50,392 bases of DNA from Candidatus Kutchimonas denitrificans (GTDB lineage: Bacteria; Gemmatimonadota; Gemmatimonadetes; Palauibacterales; KS3-K002), in NCBI GenBank assembly GCA_011774835.1, contig JAACAK010000064.1, forward strand, positions 15,362-65,753, read 5' to 3'. Shown in pieces: positions 27,933 to 38,139 of the stretch (its first letter is position 1; each line of letters opens with the position of its first letter). A program made the translations under genes and the position numbers. Under the pieces are notes generated by a model. The model saw only the letters and a list, made by a program, of their open reading frames with translations. It searched no databases and was not told the DNA's origin.

Positions 27933-29435
27933 TTGGCACTCGCAGGACGGACGATCTCACTGACAAGACAGTCTGTGCTGCTCATGCTGGGGCGGTCGCT
28001 GGGGTTCATACTCTCTTTCGCGATCCCGGTCGTTCTCATCCGCTTGCTGACGCAGGCCGACTTCGGCACTTACAAGCAGTTTTTCCTGGTGGCCGGAACG
28101 CTGGTCGCGATTCTCGACGTGGGAACGGCAGCAAGTCTTTTCTATTTCATCCCCATCGATCGAAGGCGGGCGGCCAATTACTTGCTGCAGACGGTGTTGG
28201 TCTCGGCAACCCTCGCTCTCGCCGCCGCCGGCGCGCTTTGGCTCCTGCGCAACTACGTGGCGGCATGGCTCAACTCGCCGCTGCTCACCGAGCTAACCCC
28301 GTTCCTGGCCGCATATATCATCCTGGAACTTCTCGGAAGTCTACTCGAGTACCTCGTCATCATCGAGAAGCAGGCGAAACTCGGTGCCTTGCTGTTCGCG
28401 GGCTCAGACGCAGTGAGAGCGATTGCTCTGCTGCTGCCGGCCATTCTGACAGCGGATCTGTTCTGGGTCGCCGCCGGCGCCGCGGTCTTCGCGACCATCC
28501 GCTTCGCTATGTTCGTCCTCTGGGTTGGGTGGCAATACCGGGGTCGCCTTCAGTCAGGCTTGCGCTTGGTTGGGTTCAAAAGCCAGATCCACTACAGCTT
28601 CCCTTTCGCTGGCGCCGGCCTACTGGATCGCGCCTTGTTCACCTTCCACTCCTTCTACGTCGCTACGGTCTTCTCGCCGGCGGTATTCGCCATCTATGCC
28701 GTCGGCTGCACCCAGATAGCTCCCGTCCAGATCTTTTTCAGGTCCCTGTTCGAAGTTGCTCTCGTGAGAATGACGGAATTCTTGGCCGTCCGGGATCTGG
28801 CGTCAGCACGCACGCTCTGGCTGAAGCTGATCGGCAAGCAAGCCACTGTGGTCATTCCGCTCGTCGTGATTCTTTGGCTGCTCGCGAGGCCGTTGATCGA
28901 GGGCGTTTTCACTGCGGAATACCTGGAAGCAACACCGATATTCCGTATCTACGTGCTGATGATTCTGCTCACTATGTTCAACGATCATTGTGTCCTCAGG
29001 GCGCGGGCGCAGACGCGCTTTATATTCTTTGCCAACGTGGTCGCTCTCGCGGCCTGCGTCGTGCTGGTGCCGATACTCACGCGGCAGCTAGGAGTGAAAG
29101 GGGCGGCACTCGGCCTGATCGGAGGTGTTTTCACCATGAAGCTACTCGGGCTGGTGCGGGCCGCGCAGATGTTGGAGGTGCCGCTGAGAGATATGATACC
29201 TTGGCAGGCGATCGCGCGCATCAGCGCGGGAACCGCGTTGGCCGCCGCAGTCGTCTACCCGTCAGCGGCGCTCTTCGATGCGCCTTTGCTGCGCTTCTTC
29301 GTCTGTGGGGCCGCCTTCTGGCTCGCCTACTTCGTGGTCGCGTGGTTCGGTAAAATACTGACGGTGGATGAGAAGAATCTGATAGCACGAACAGCCCGCT
29401 CGTTATTCCCGGTGCCGCGAGCCCTGCGACAGTGA
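27933..29435 (+). CDS. Polysaccharide flippase (Wzx/MATE-like, MOP superfamily)
   Basis: 500 residues from TTG 27933, with AAAGGGA upstream; an upstream in-frame TTG (27876) lacks support. About 12-14 hydrophobic helices cover the protein. The start SVLLMLGRSLGFILSFAIPVVLIR and the early FGTYKQFF pattern are typical of polysaccharide transporters of the MOP superfamily. It should flip lipid-linked repeat units across the inner membrane for polymerisation by the Wzy-like protein at 38545. It is first in a rightward run (flippase, GT39, methyltransferase, GT4) behind a strong sigma54-type promoter. Confidence 0.87.
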   Translation: MALAGRTISLTRQSVLLMLGRSLGFILSFAIPVVLIRLLTQADFGTYKQFFLVAGTLVAILDVGTAASLFYFIPIDRRRAANYLLQTVLVSATLALAAAGALWLLRNYVAAWLNSPLLTELTPFLAAYIILELLGSLLEYLVIIEKQAKLGALLFAGSDAVRAIALLLPAILTADLFWVAAGAAVFATIRFAMFVLWVGWQYRGRLQSGLRLVGFKSQIHYSFPFAGAGLLDRALFTFHSFYVATVFSPAVFAIYAVGCTQIAPVQIFFRSLFEVALVRMTEFLAVRDLASARTLWLKLIGKQATVVIPLVVILWLLARPLIEGVFTAEYLEATPIFRIYVLMILLTMFNDHCVLRARAQTRFIFFANVVALAACVVLVPILTRQLGVKGAALGLIGGVFTMKLLGLVRAAQMLEVPLRDMIPWQAIARISAGTALAAAVVYPSAALFDAPLLRFFVCGAAFWLAYFVVAWFGKILTVDEKNLIARTARSLFPVPRALRQ

Positions 29436-29493
29436 GCGCCGGCGCTTGGAAAATGGGCGCGCAACCGCGTGCCGAATATCTGAGAGGGCGAGG

Positions 29494-30960
29494 ATGGTGG
29501 CTACCCTTCCGCGAACTGCGTATTCCTACATGGCTAACAGGCTGCCGCCAGAACGAGTGCGCGTCGCAGTTATCCTGCTGACTCTTTGCGGCATGGCTGC
29601 GGCCCTGCGGTTGTATCGATTGACTTACTGGAACATCGAGGGCGACGAGATCAATACTCTGCGCGACTCGCTTGCGTTTCCAGGCCTCTTCAACAGTGCC
29701 AAGCCACTGCTCTTCTTCTTCAACCATTATCTGATTGCTCCTCTGATCGACCTGGACGAGTTCGGTCTCAGGTTCCTGCCAGTCGTCTTCGGCATCCTGG
29801 CGGTTCCCGCGATGTACTGGCTCGGGCGGCGGACGCTAGGAGCAACGGTCGGACTGTTCGCCGCGTTTCTGGTCGCCTTCAGCCCATGGCACCTGTACTG
29901 GTCTCAATACGCGCGTTACTACAGCCTCGTATTCCTGCTATCGGCCTGCTTCCCCCTACTGCTCTACCTGGGCTTCCGGGATCGCAAACCCCGCTTAGTG
30001 GTGGCCGGGCTAGCCGCGGCGGCGGCGGCCATACTGGCTCACGCTTCTGTCGGCCTTCTGCTCGCCGCGTTTGGGGTATGGCTTGCACTGACTGTTGTCC
30101 CTCGGCTCCAGCTCCGACGCTCGACCAGTCGTTGGACATTGGTGGCTACCGGTCTCATCGGTGCGGTGATCGTCGGGATCGTGCTCTATCGCCTCCTCCC
30201 ACAGTTGATAGGCTGGAACAACCTGGCTCAGGATTGGGGGCACAACGCCGTTTCACTGCCACTCAGCTATATTGATTGGCTTTCACCGATCGTGCTGCTG
30301 TTCGGCGCTGCGGGCACCGCCTGGATGTGGCGCGACGGTGAGAGAGCGTTGGCCTGGCTGATCGCTATTTCCGTAACACTGCCACTGGTCGTTCTATGCG
30401 TCTTGTCCCTGGCTGTACCGGTCTCAACGTCATACCTGTTCTCCACCACGCCCTTGGTCCTCTTAGCCTGTGCCTATTTTCTCGACCGCCTGACGAGCGT
30501 CGGACCCCGGGTCATGGGGATTAGAATTGTCGTCGCTGCCAGCGCGCTGGCGATCGTCGCCGCCGGTGGGCCCCACATAATCTCACACTACCGAGATGGA
30601 TCACGACTCGACTTTCGCAGCGCTGCCGATTACCTGCGCCGCAATGCCCCTAAAGACGACCTGTTACTGTCCGACCAGCCTCGGGTACTCACATACTATC
30701 TTGCCGAGCACACCGTCCAGCAGTTTGAACGGGCCGCGGCCAGCTTGGTCGATGCCGCAGACCGAGCCCGCCGGATATCGGACGACGGTGAGATCTGGAT
30801 CGTGGCCGCGATCAGGCATCGGGGTGGGTTCACCGACATCGATCTAGGCGGTGCGCGAGATTGGGTGCGCGATCATTGTTCGTTGAGCGAATCGTTCTTC
30901 AAGCCTCGGTTGGACTACAAGTACAACGAGCTGCGGGTATACCGCTGCCATAATCGCTGA
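29494..30960 (+). CDS. Membrane glycosyltransferase (GT39/PMT-like)
   Basis: 488 residues from ATG 29494, directly after GAGAGGGCGAGG; TTG 29446 would extend it. About ten membrane helices are visible. The first periplasmic loop has the acidic motif WNIEGDEINT, as in PMT/ArnT-type transferases that use polyprenyl-phosphate sugars on the outer face of the membrane. The C-terminal 130 residues form a soluble domain (RSAADYLRRNAPKDDLLLSD). It probably decorates EPS or proteins with a sugar. It lies 58 nt after the flippase. Confidence 0.78.
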   Translation: MVATLPRTAYSYMANRLPPERVRVAVILLTLCGMAAALRLYRLTYWNIEGDEINTLRDSLAFPGLFNSAKPLLFFFNHYLIAPLIDLDEFGLRFLPVVFGILAVPAMYWLGRRTLGATVGLFAAFLVAFSPWHLYWSQYARYYSLVFLLSACFPLLLYLGFRDRKPRLVVAGLAAAAAAILAHASVGLLLAAFGVWLALTVVPRLQLRRSTSRWTLVATGLIGAVIVGIVLYRLLPQLIGWNNLAQDWGHNAVSLPLSYIDWLSPIVLLFGAAGTAWMWRDGERALAWLIAISVTLPLVVLCVLSLAVPVSTSYLFSTTPLVLLACAYFLDRLTSVGPRVMGIRIVVAASALAIVAAGGPHIISHYRDGSRLDFRSAADYLRRNAPKDDLLLSDQPRVLTYYLAEHTVQQFERAAASLVDAADRARRISDDGEIWIVAAIRHRGGFTDIDLGGARDWVRDHCSLSESFFKPRLDYKYNELRVYRCHNR

Positions 30961-30968
30961 GTTACGAC

Positions 30969-31865
30969 GTGGAGCGACACACGACTTACGAACTGGAAGA
31001 GACCGCGAACGCTGAGCTCCCACAGCAAGTCTGGCTCGACGGTATCGAACGGGGGAAACGCGTGGCTGCCTTCATGTCCAAGATCGTCGGCAACCTTGGT
31101 GACAAGACTATTCTGGACCTCGGATGCGCAACGGGAGGCCTGACCCTGATGCTCGCAGACGAGGGAGGGTACGCCGTTGGTCTCGATAGCCAGCTGACCA
31201 ACGTACTAGAGGCAACGAAGCGAGAGTTACCTGAGAAAGGACGCATCCCAGCCTTCGTTCAGGGTGACGCGATCCAGCTGCCGTTTCGGCGCAACGCTTT
31301 CGATGTGATCCTGCTGAGCGGTCTCCTGGAGTGGATGGGCTTCGCACGGCCCGAGGCACCTCCCAAAGACGCGCAGCTCGAGACCCTCGAGCAAGTACAC
31401 CGGTCGCTGTCTCCAGGCGGATACGTATTCGTTGGCATCGAGAACCGCTGGTTTCCCAAGTTCCTCGCTCGCTCGCCGCACCAAAGATTACCGTTCGCCA
31501 TGCTGCTTCCGAGCCGCCTGGCCTGGACACTGCCAGGTTGGGTTTTTGGCGACAAGGTCCATGAATGCCTTCACGGTCACCGCGGGCTTCGCCGACTCCT
31601 CGAGACAGCAGGGTTCGACCGAGTCGAGATTCACATTCCCCTGTTCGGCTACCATTTTCCGCGCGAAATCGCGAAAGGGGACGACCGGCGCGCTGTACTC
31701 GCAGCCGTCGAACGCACACGTCGGCCTGCGCGAAGTCGACTTGAACGGGTAGCAAGCGGTGGCCGGTGGGGGCGAGCTTGGTTCAGCTTGATCGCGGCTC
31801 TAGGTCTTCAATTGTGGCTGGCGCCGGCTTTCATTGCAGTGGCACGCAAACCCAAGAAGCTATGA
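30969..31865 (+). CDS. Class I SAM-dependent methyltransferase
   Basis: 298 residues from GTG 30969, 8 nt after the GT39 stop. The SAM-binding motif I is TILDLGCATGGLT, followed by GLDSQ (motif II acidic) and GDAIQLPF, with SPGGYVFVGIENRW later. It probably methylates a sugar or lipid-linked intermediate in EPS synthesis; the target cannot be read. A C-terminal hydrophobic segment (WFSLIAALGLQLWLAPAF) may attach it to the membrane. It overlaps the next gene by ATGA. Confidence 0.82.
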   Translation: MERHTTYELEETANAELPQQVWLDGIERGKRVAAFMSKIVGNLGDKTILDLGCATGGLTLMLADEGGYAVGLDSQLTNVLEATKRELPEKGRIPAFVQGDAIQLPFRRNAFDVILLSGLLEWMGFARPEAPPKDAQLETLEQVHRSLSPGGYVFVGIENRWFPKFLARSPHQRLPFAMLLPSRLAWTLPGWVFGDKVHECLHGHRGLRRLLETAGFDRVEIHIPLFGYHFPREIAKGDDRRAVLAAVERTRRPARSRLERVASGGRWGRAWFSLIAALGLQLWLAPAFIAVARKPKKL

Positions 31866-33001
31866 AGCCCAGGACAGAATCTCGGACGCAGACATCATCC
31901 GAGCGAGGGCCCGGCGCAGCGGTTCTGCTCGTGGGTCCATACCCGCCGCCTTTCGGCGGACCAGGCGTTCATATGATGCACCTGCGCAAACAGCTGCAGA
32001 CAAAGGGCGCCATATGCGAGGTTTTGAACATCGGTGAGAAACGTCGCGAGGCGATCGCCGATGTGACCCCGGTTCGCTCTGGCCTCGGGTTCGCATCTGC
32101 GATAACGCGATTCGCACGCCGCGGCTTTCACATCCACCACCTGTTCAACGTCGAATCCCACAAAGCCATCGTTCTCGCAGCCATCGCGGCGGCACTTGCG
32201 CACACGTTCGGGACGACGTACAGCATTGGCTTTATAGGCGGCGCGCGACAGAAGTACCTCAACTCCGGACATCCCGTATGGACCCGAGTGCTGCGGCTGC
32301 CGTTACGGGTCGCGGCCTTTGTCATTTGCAACAACGACAGCGTTAGACGAGTTCTTGCCAAGCTCTGTTCGACACGGACACCGATCCATCCCATTCAGTC
32401 TTTCTTCGACGGTCAGATCTCCGAGATCGGCGCACTGCCGAAGGAGATCCGCGAGTTTTTGCAAAGCCGCAGCCCCATCCTCTCGACCGTCACGGCTGCT
32501 CGTCTTGAAACCGATGAACCTTACCATGAATTGAAGACATTAGTCCGCGCGATGCAGACACTAAGTAAGACACACAAGCGCATCGGCAGCATCGTGATCG
32601 GGGGCGGACGGGAGCGACTCGAAGAAACTTACACGCGCATGATCGCTGAGGCGGCGCTGCAAGATCACTTCTTTCTAGCGTTCGAGCTGCCACACCAGAC
32701 ATGCCTGGCCGCGATCAGGAGCTCGGATATATTCGTGCGCGCGTATGTGAAGGATGGAAATTCCTCGTCCGTGCGAGAAGCTTTGGCGCTCGGCATCCCG
32801 ACGGTCGCCGTGACAAACCCCAACCATCCTGAATCTGTCATTCCTTTCGCACCAAATGATGCCGAGGATCTGGCTCATGTACTCCTGGATGCACTCGGGC
32901 GCCTCGACGAGTTGCGTGAGCGGATTGGGCCCGGATCGGCTGGTGAAACGGGATCGATCGCTGAAGAAACGGCACTGCTGATGAACGTCAAGGCGGACTG
33001 A
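31862..33001 (+). CDS. Glycosyltransferase family 4-type, divergent
   Basis: 379 residues from ATG 31862 (ATGA overlap with the methyltransferase). GT-B fold signs are the N-terminal VLLVGPYPPPFGGPGVHMMHL and the C-terminal SDIFVRAYVKDGNSSSVREALALGIPTVAV, which resembles the EX7E donor-binding region, though the first Glu is replaced (DGNSSSVREAL). It likely adds one sugar to the EPS repeat unit. It ends the flippase operon and converges on the amidotransferase gene at 33056. Confidence 0.78.
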   Translation: MKPRTESRTQTSSERGPGAAVLLVGPYPPPFGGPGVHMMHLRKQLQTKGAICEVLNIGEKRREAIADVTPVRSGLGFASAITRFARRGFHIHHLFNVESHKAIVLAAIAAALAHTFGTTYSIGFIGGARQKYLNSGHPVWTRVLRLPLRVAAFVICNNDSVRRVLAKLCSTRTPIHPIQSFFDGQISEIGALPKEIREFLQSRSPILSTVTAARLETDEPYHELKTLVRAMQTLSKTHKRIGSIVIGGGRERLEETYTRMIAEAALQDHFFLAFELPHQTCLAAIRSSDIFVRAYVKDGNSSSVREALALGIPTVAVTNPNHPESVIPFAPNDAEDLAHVLLDALGRLDELRERIGPGSAGETGSIAEETALLMNVKAD

Positions 33002-33019
33002 ACAGTCCAACCCCAGCGT

Positions 33020-33038
33020 CGCAGGGAGGGCGCCTGCG
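33020..33038. terminator. Possible bidirectional terminator hairpin
   Basis: The stem CGCAGG/CCTGCG has a 7-nt loop and lies in the 54-nt gap between two convergent genes. There is no U-run, so it would be a weak intrinsic terminator. Confidence 0.3.
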
Positions 33039-33055
33039 TCTCATTCCAGCTTGTC

Positions 33056-34963
33056 TCACGCTCTCCGATCGGCCGCCGTACGTGTGGCTTCGACGGGCTT
33101 GCCCGGGTCGAGTCCTTCGCTACGCCTGAGCCATCCTTCCAGCATCAACAAGCGCCAGAGGACATCATTGTGATCGCGTCTCCCGCGCCGATGCTCCGCA
33201 ACGAGTCGTCGTACGGCCGGGCGATGGAGGAACCGAGCCGATAGAGACTCGGCGCCCTCGAGCACGTCGAGCCGATCCGCCAATTCGTTTTGCAGCCAGT
33301 CACCGATCGGAAGACTGAATCCTCTCTTCGGCCGATCCAGAACGGCGCCCGGTAGGTGTTTACGGGCGAGGCGCTTGAATATCCACTTGCGCTCCCCGCC
33401 TCTCAGCTTCCACTCCACGGGAAGCGACGCCGCATACTCAACCAGGTGATGATCGAGGATGGGGACGCGTGCCTCGAGAGAGTGAGCCATGCTCATGCGG
33501 TCGACCTTCGTGAGGATGTCGCCCGGTAGATAGGTCACCGCGTCGACGTAGAGCAGACGCGCCGCAAAGGGCAGAGCTGCGGCATCGAGAAACTCGCTGG
33601 CGAACAGACCATCCCGCGACGCGAACCGCTCGCAGAGATCAGGCCTCAACAAACCTCCATGTTTGGGATCCAGTTCTTGCTGACGGTAGAGGTTGAAACG
33701 CCCCTCCCGTGTGGCCGCCAGCGCCCTCATAAGATTCCAACCGTACGCTCCGAACGGCAGAAGTTTCGTCGGCAGGCCGAACAGCAGACTGCGGATACCT
33801 TTCGGCACCGAATCCACCCACGCCCATCGCGCGTCATGCGCATACTGGTCGTAGCCCGCGAACAGCTCGTCGCCTCCGTCGCCGGATAGCGCCACGGTAA
33901 CGTGCTCGCGGGCGAGCTTGCTGACGAAGTAAGTGGGTACCGCGGACGAGTCACCGAAAGGCTCATCGAAGCAGTCGAGCAGTTCTTCAGCGATCGTGCA
34001 ACTCGCTGGATCCAGCACCAGCTCGTAGTGTTCCGTGTCGTAGGTCTCGGCCACCCGGCGCGCATACTCGAGCTCGTTGTTGCCTTCGAATCCGACCGAG
34101 AAAGTCTTCAGCCGCCCACTCGTCTCCTGCGCGGCTAACGCGACCACGAGGCTTGAATCGACGCCGCCACTCAGGAAAGCTCCGACAGAAACGTCCGCCA
34201 CGAGTCGCTCGGCCACGGCATCCCTCAACAGGCGTTCCAATTCATCGACCGCCTCCTCCTCACTCGCGGCGCCGGCTTCCTGGTTGTTGGGAAACTGCCA
34301 GTACGGCCAAACTCTCAACGCACCGCGGCGGAACTGCAGAAGTGACGCCGGCGGCAGCTTCCAATACCCCTGATAGATCGTCCGGGGCGCTCGGATGTAG
34401 CCAAGCGCCAGGTACTCGACCAGCGCCTCCACATCGATTTCCGGCTCCACCGATGCATCGGCGACCAGCGCCTTGAGCTCCGAGGCGAACGAGAGTGTGC
34501 CGTCATCAACCCGGTAGTACAGCGGCTTGATTCCCAGCCGATCAAGGGCCAGCGTGAGCGTTTCGGTTTCCGTGTCCCATATCGCGAAAGCGAACATGCC
34601 ACTTAGTTGGTGCACGAGCTCAGCGCCATGATCTTCATACAGGTGGGCCAGGACTTCGGTATCTGTCATGGTCTCGAGAGTATGGCCCTCGCTTCTCAAG
34701 CTCTCCCGCAGTTTGCGATAGTTGTAGATCTCCCCGTTGTACACGACCTGGACACTACCGCATTCATTGCTGATGGGCATACGCCCAGTAGCAAGATCGA
34801 TAATCTTCAAGCGTCGGGAACCCAGTGCGACGGTCGGCGCAACGAACTCGCCCTTCTCATCTGGTCCACGGTGAACCAAACGCCCGGACATGCGCTCCAA
34901 GCGGGCAGCCAGCTTTTCAGCCGGGACGGGACGCGCTGTACAAATTCCAGCGATACCACACAT
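33056..34963 (-). CDS. Asparagine-synthase-type amidotransferase, copy 1 (exosortase/EPS-associated)
   Basis: 635 residues from ATG 34963. The N-terminal glutaminase (class II, Ntn) domain begins MCGIAGI with the nucleophile Cys2 and has RGPDEKG and YNGEIYN. The synthase domain has the PP-loop SGGVDSS (265-271) and SGDGGDELFAGY. It therefore transfers glutamine ammonia to an adenylated carboxylate. In EPS/exosortase loci such AsnB homologues are thought to amidate uronic acids or similar sugars rather than aspartate. It is the last gene of a leftward operon (GT4, copy 2, copy 1), 36 nt behind copy 2. Confidence 0.92.
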   Translation of the reverse strand: MCGIAGICTARPVPAEKLAARLERMSGRLVHRGPDEKGEFVAPTVALGSRRLKIIDLATGRMPISNECGSVQVVYNGEIYNYRKLRESLRSEGHTLETMTDTEVLAHLYEDHGAELVHQLSGMFAFAIWDTETETLTLALDRLGIKPLYYRVDDGTLSFASELKALVADASVEPEIDVEALVEYLALGYIRAPRTIYQGYWKLPPASLLQFRRGALRVWPYWQFPNNQEAGAASEEEAVDELERLLRDAVAERLVADVSVGAFLSGGVDSSLVVALAAQETSGRLKTFSVGFEGNNELEYARRVAETYDTEHYELVLDPASCTIAEELLDCFDEPFGDSSAVPTYFVSKLAREHVTVALSGDGGDELFAGYDQYAHDARWAWVDSVPKGIRSLLFGLPTKLLPFGAYGWNLMRALAATREGRFNLYRQQELDPKHGGLLRPDLCERFASRDGLFASEFLDAAALPFAARLLYVDAVTYLPGDILTKVDRMSMAHSLEARVPILDHHLVEYAASLPVEWKLRGGERKWIFKRLARKHLPGAVLDRPKRGFSLPIGDWLQNELADRLDVLEGAESLSARFLHRPAVRRLVAEHRRGRRDHNDVLWRLLMLEGWLRRSEGLDPGKPVEATRTAADRRA

Positions 34964-34999
34964 GGCATGCCCCTTTATACTACGATCCGGAGCACCGAT

Positions 35000-36940
35000 C
35001 TAAGCCCGGCGCACACGATTCGCCACCGACCCGTCGAGGCGCACCCCTTCCCGGCGGCGGTCTACGACGCGCGACCAAGCCTCTAGCATCATCAAGGCCC
35101 ACAACCTGTGCTGGTAATCCCGATCCCCTCGCTGGTGCGCCGACCATAACCGATTGGCCTCCTCGAGGTTGACAAGCCCCCTCCGCCTTGTCGTTTCACC
35201 GAACAGGAGATCCTCGGCCCGTTCCTTCAGTTTCGTTCGCAGCCACTCAGCGGCAGGAATGTCGAACCCTTGCTTCGACCGCTGCCACAGCTTCTCGGGG
35301 AGCAGCGGCCGAAAAGCTTCCCGATAGATGAGCTTGCTCTGGAGCCAACCGATCTTCCACGATCCGGGTAAGGAGAGAGCGAGCTCCACCACGCGGTGAT
35401 CCAGGAAAGGCGGTCGTACCTCCAGTGAATGCGACATGCTCATGCGGTCGACCTTGGTCAGAATATCATCGACCAGGTATGTCTTGAGCTCGACATACAA
35501 AGCCGCGTTCAACGGGTCGAGCCTACTTGCCCTTTGATGATAGCGTTCGAACGGCTCCGTCAATCGCTCGATTCTCTCATCTGGTGAGCCCATATCACGC
35601 AGGGCCGGCCCGTAGATCGCGACTCTCGATTCGTCACTGTCAAAGAACCCATGAGCGTGCTTGAGCGCCAGGGCCGTAGTCCGCTCATGAGCGAGCAGCC
35701 TCACAGAGGCTCGCCCCGGCAACCAGCGCGGATAGAGCCCGACCAGCCCTCTAATCAGCGTCCCGGGTAGTCGGTCGCTCAGGTGACGCACCAGGTTCTC
35801 CAACCTGTGTACCCGATGACGGGCATAGCCTCCGAAAAGTTCGTCGCCGCCATCCCCAGAGAGCACCACCTTCACCTGTTCGCGGGCGGCCTCGGAGACT
35901 TGGAACGTGGGCAGCGTCGACCAGTCGGCGAACGGCTCGTCGAGCTGATCCACGACCCGCTCGAACGTGGCCGCAGCATCCGTTTCGAGCAGACGCTCGT
36001 GATGGAGACACCCGTATCTCTCGACCAGCGAGCGAGCGTACGGTCGTTCGTCAAACCCGGCCTCGCGAAATCCTACGGTTATGGCGCGTACCGGTGCCGC
36101 CTGCGCCTCTGCCATGAGCGCCGTGACAACACTCGAGTCAAGGCCGCCTGACAGGAAGCTCCCCACTGGGACGTCGCTCACCAGGTGAGACTTGACAGCT
36201 TCCCCAAGGACGCGGCGCACCGAGTCAGCCGCTTCCCTTCGCGACTCGCGGACGGCTACGTCGGACGGATCCCAATACTCCCACTGGCGTATACCCTTGC
36301 CCAGCTCGACAACCATACCATGTGCCGGCGGAAGCTTCTGGATGCCGACGAGTCCCGTGCGAGGTGCCGGTACGTACTGCAAGCTCAAGTATTGGTCTAT
36401 GGCCGTCGTGTCCAGCTCGATCGGCACGTCCGGATCATGCCACAGAGCCTTGACCTCGGACGCGAACGCCAGAAACTGCGCGGGCGCGTGATAGAAGAAC
36501 AACGGCTTGATCCCGAGACGATCGCGAGCGAGAAACAGCCTCTGACGCGTCCGATCCCAAAGCCCGAAGGCGAACATACCCTCGAGCCGTGGCAGCAGAT
36601 CGGCTCCCCACTCCTCATATGCATGTACGATCACCTCGGTATCGCTGCGCGTGCGGAAACGATGCCCCTTGGCGCGCAACTCTTTGCTCAACTCTAAGAA
36701 GTTATATATCTCACCGTTGAACACGATGCATACGGTGTCGGCCTCATTGCTGATCGGCTGGCGACCTCCCTCGATATCGATGATGCTTAGCCTCCGATGG
36801 CCGAGTGCCACCGGGCCTTCATGCCAGAGCGTCGCGTCATCCGGTCCTCGGTGAGCCAGGCGCGCAGCCATCCGGCCAACCGGCTCGGCGGCAGCCGGTC
36901 GGCCAGGTTCGAGTTCAAGCCGTCCGCAGATGCCACACAC
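35000..36940 (-). CDS. Asparagine-synthase-type amidotransferase, copy 2
   Basis: 646 residues from GTG 36940; AGGAGA lies about 8 nt upstream, inside the preceding gene, and mature Cys2 (CGICG) requires this start. A longer open frame to 37285 only overlaps the GT4 gene. It has RGPDDAT, FNGEIYN, SGGLDSS and SGDGGDELFGGY. Both the glutaminase and the ATP-pyrophosphatase residues are in place. It differs clearly from copies 1 and 3, so these are old paralogues or separate acquisitions, not a recent duplication. The start is 2 nt after the GT4 stop, so translation is coupled. Confidence 0.92.
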   Translation of the reverse strand: MCGICGRLELEPGRPAAAEPVGRMAARLAHRGPDDATLWHEGPVALGHRRLSIIDIEGGRQPISNEADTVCIVFNGEIYNFLELSKELRAKGHRFRTRSDTEVIVHAYEEWGADLLPRLEGMFAFGLWDRTRQRLFLARDRLGIKPLFFYHAPAQFLAFASEVKALWHDPDVPIELDTTAIDQYLSLQYVPAPRTGLVGIQKLPPAHGMVVELGKGIRQWEYWDPSDVAVRESRREAADSVRRVLGEAVKSHLVSDVPVGSFLSGGLDSSVVTALMAEAQAAPVRAITVGFREAGFDERPYARSLVERYGCLHHERLLETDAAATFERVVDQLDEPFADWSTLPTFQVSEAAREQVKVVLSGDGGDELFGGYARHRVHRLENLVRHLSDRLPGTLIRGLVGLYPRWLPGRASVRLLAHERTTALALKHAHGFFDSDESRVAIYGPALRDMGSPDERIERLTEPFERYHQRASRLDPLNAALYVELKTYLVDDILTKVDRMSMSHSLEVRPPFLDHRVVELALSLPGSWKIGWLQSKLIYREAFRPLLPEKLWQRSKQGFDIPAAEWLRTKLKERAEDLLFGETTRRRGLVNLEEANRLWSAHQRGDRDYQHRLWALMMLEAWSRVVDRRREGVRLDGSVANRVRRA

Positions 36941-36942
36941 GC

Positions 36943-38139
36943 TCAGTCTCCTGGCGCCGACGATCCGCTGAGCAGCGATTCGTACATGGTGATTGTTGCC
37001 TCGAGCATTCTCTCCAAGCCATAGTCTTGCGCACGCGCCCGTGCGGCTTGCGCCAACTCGGCCCGGCGCGCCGCGTCGCGCAGAAGCCCATCGATAGCCG
37101 CCGCTAAACTCTGCGGATCTCCCGGGGGAACCAGCACACCGACCGATCCGCCCTTCAGCACCCTCGAAACACCACCCACCCGTGTGGCGACAACCGGCCG
37201 CCCCATCGCCAGATACTCGAGCAACGCGTTGGGGAGACCCTCTCGGTAAGACGGCAACACGGCGATGTCGAAGCTCGCGATCCAAGGGCGAACATCCGCC
37301 TGTGCACCCGCCAACCTCACTGATCCCCCGAGACCGCGCCGACGAATCTCCGTCTCCAGCTCTTCCCGCTGCTCTCCCTCGCCGACCAACACGAACTCCA
37401 GCTGCTGCCAGGTCTCGACCAGCCTGGCAGCGGCGGCCAGCAACACATCGAGTCCCTTGTCGGCACAGAGACGTGCCACTACGCCCACGCGAAACGACTC
37501 GCCGCCGCCTTGGCTGCCGTCCACCGGTGGCGGGCCGCTTTCGAATCGGGCAAGGTCGATACCATTCGGGATAAGCTTGACCTTAGAGCGGGAGACCAGC
37601 CCCCGACTGGCTACCGCGCGCATTATGTGCTCCGAGTTCATCACCACGGCATCGGCCAGACGATAAGACCACCACTCACCGATGCGATGCAGGCGTCGAT
37701 CCGTCAGAACCTCGTATCGCCGACTGACAACCAGCTTGGTCCGCGGGTTCAGGCCGGCGGCTGCGCTACACATGATGTTGGCGTAGAAATCCAAGGCGTG
37801 GATCAGATCGAGCCCCTCAGCCATGACATGACGGGCCAATCGCGAGATCTGCCAAAGGCCCCGGGGGTTATAGAATCTGTTGGTCGGATACTCGGTGATG
37901 CGTTCCGGAGCGATCTCGAGCGCCGAGAGCAGTGGACCCCGGCGCGAAAGACAGCCAACCGACACATCAAACGCCGGATTCTTAGCAAGGCCGTTCGCGA
38001 GATGAACCAGTTGTGCTTGAGTTCCACCCCGCTCGAAGTTGTCTACGAATAGCTCTATCCGCGCCACTGGCACTTCCACGTCCGTTGATCTCGACGACTT
38101 GACAGATGCAACATTCGTTCGAGCGACGTCCCGTTGCAC
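36943..38139 (-). CDS. Glycosyltransferase family 4 (exosortase/EPS-associated type)
   Basis: 398 residues from GTG 38139; in-frame GTGs near 38075 are alternatives because no site is clear. The N-terminal half has DNFERGGTQAQLVHLANGL. The C-terminal half has VVARLCADKGLDVLL and the donor-binding EX7E motif REGLPNALLEYLAMGRPVVA. It is a retaining GT-B enzyme that adds a sugar from a nucleotide donor to the lipid-linked EPS unit at the cytosolic membrane face. The context resembles the 'stp' transferases of exosortase loci. It is the first gene of the leftward operon that continues with two amidotransferases. Confidence 0.88.
   Translation of the reverse strand: MQRDVARTNVASVKSSRSTDVEVPVARIELFVDNFERGGTQAQLVHLANGLAKNPAFDVSVGCLSRRGPLLSALEIAPERITEYPTNRFYNPRGLWQISRLARHVMAEGLDLIHALDFYANIMCSAAAGLNPRTKLVVSRRYEVLTDRRLHRIGEWWSYRLADAVVMNSEHIMRAVASRGLVSRSKVKLIPNGIDLARFESGPPPVDGSQGGGESFRVGVVARLCADKGLDVLLAAAARLVETWQQLEFVLVGEGEQREELETEIRRRGLGGSVRLAGAQADVRPWIASFDIAVLPSYREGLPNALLEYLAMGRPVVATRVGGVSRVLKGGSVGVLVPPGDPQSLAAAIDGLLRDAARRAELAQAARARAQDYGLERMLEATITMYESLLSGSSAPGD

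Noticed and set aside
35000..37285. A longer start for amidotransferase copy 2
   Set aside because: The extra 115 residues lie within the GT4 gene in another frame and would bury the N-terminal catalytic Cys; GTG 36940 has a good ribosome site.
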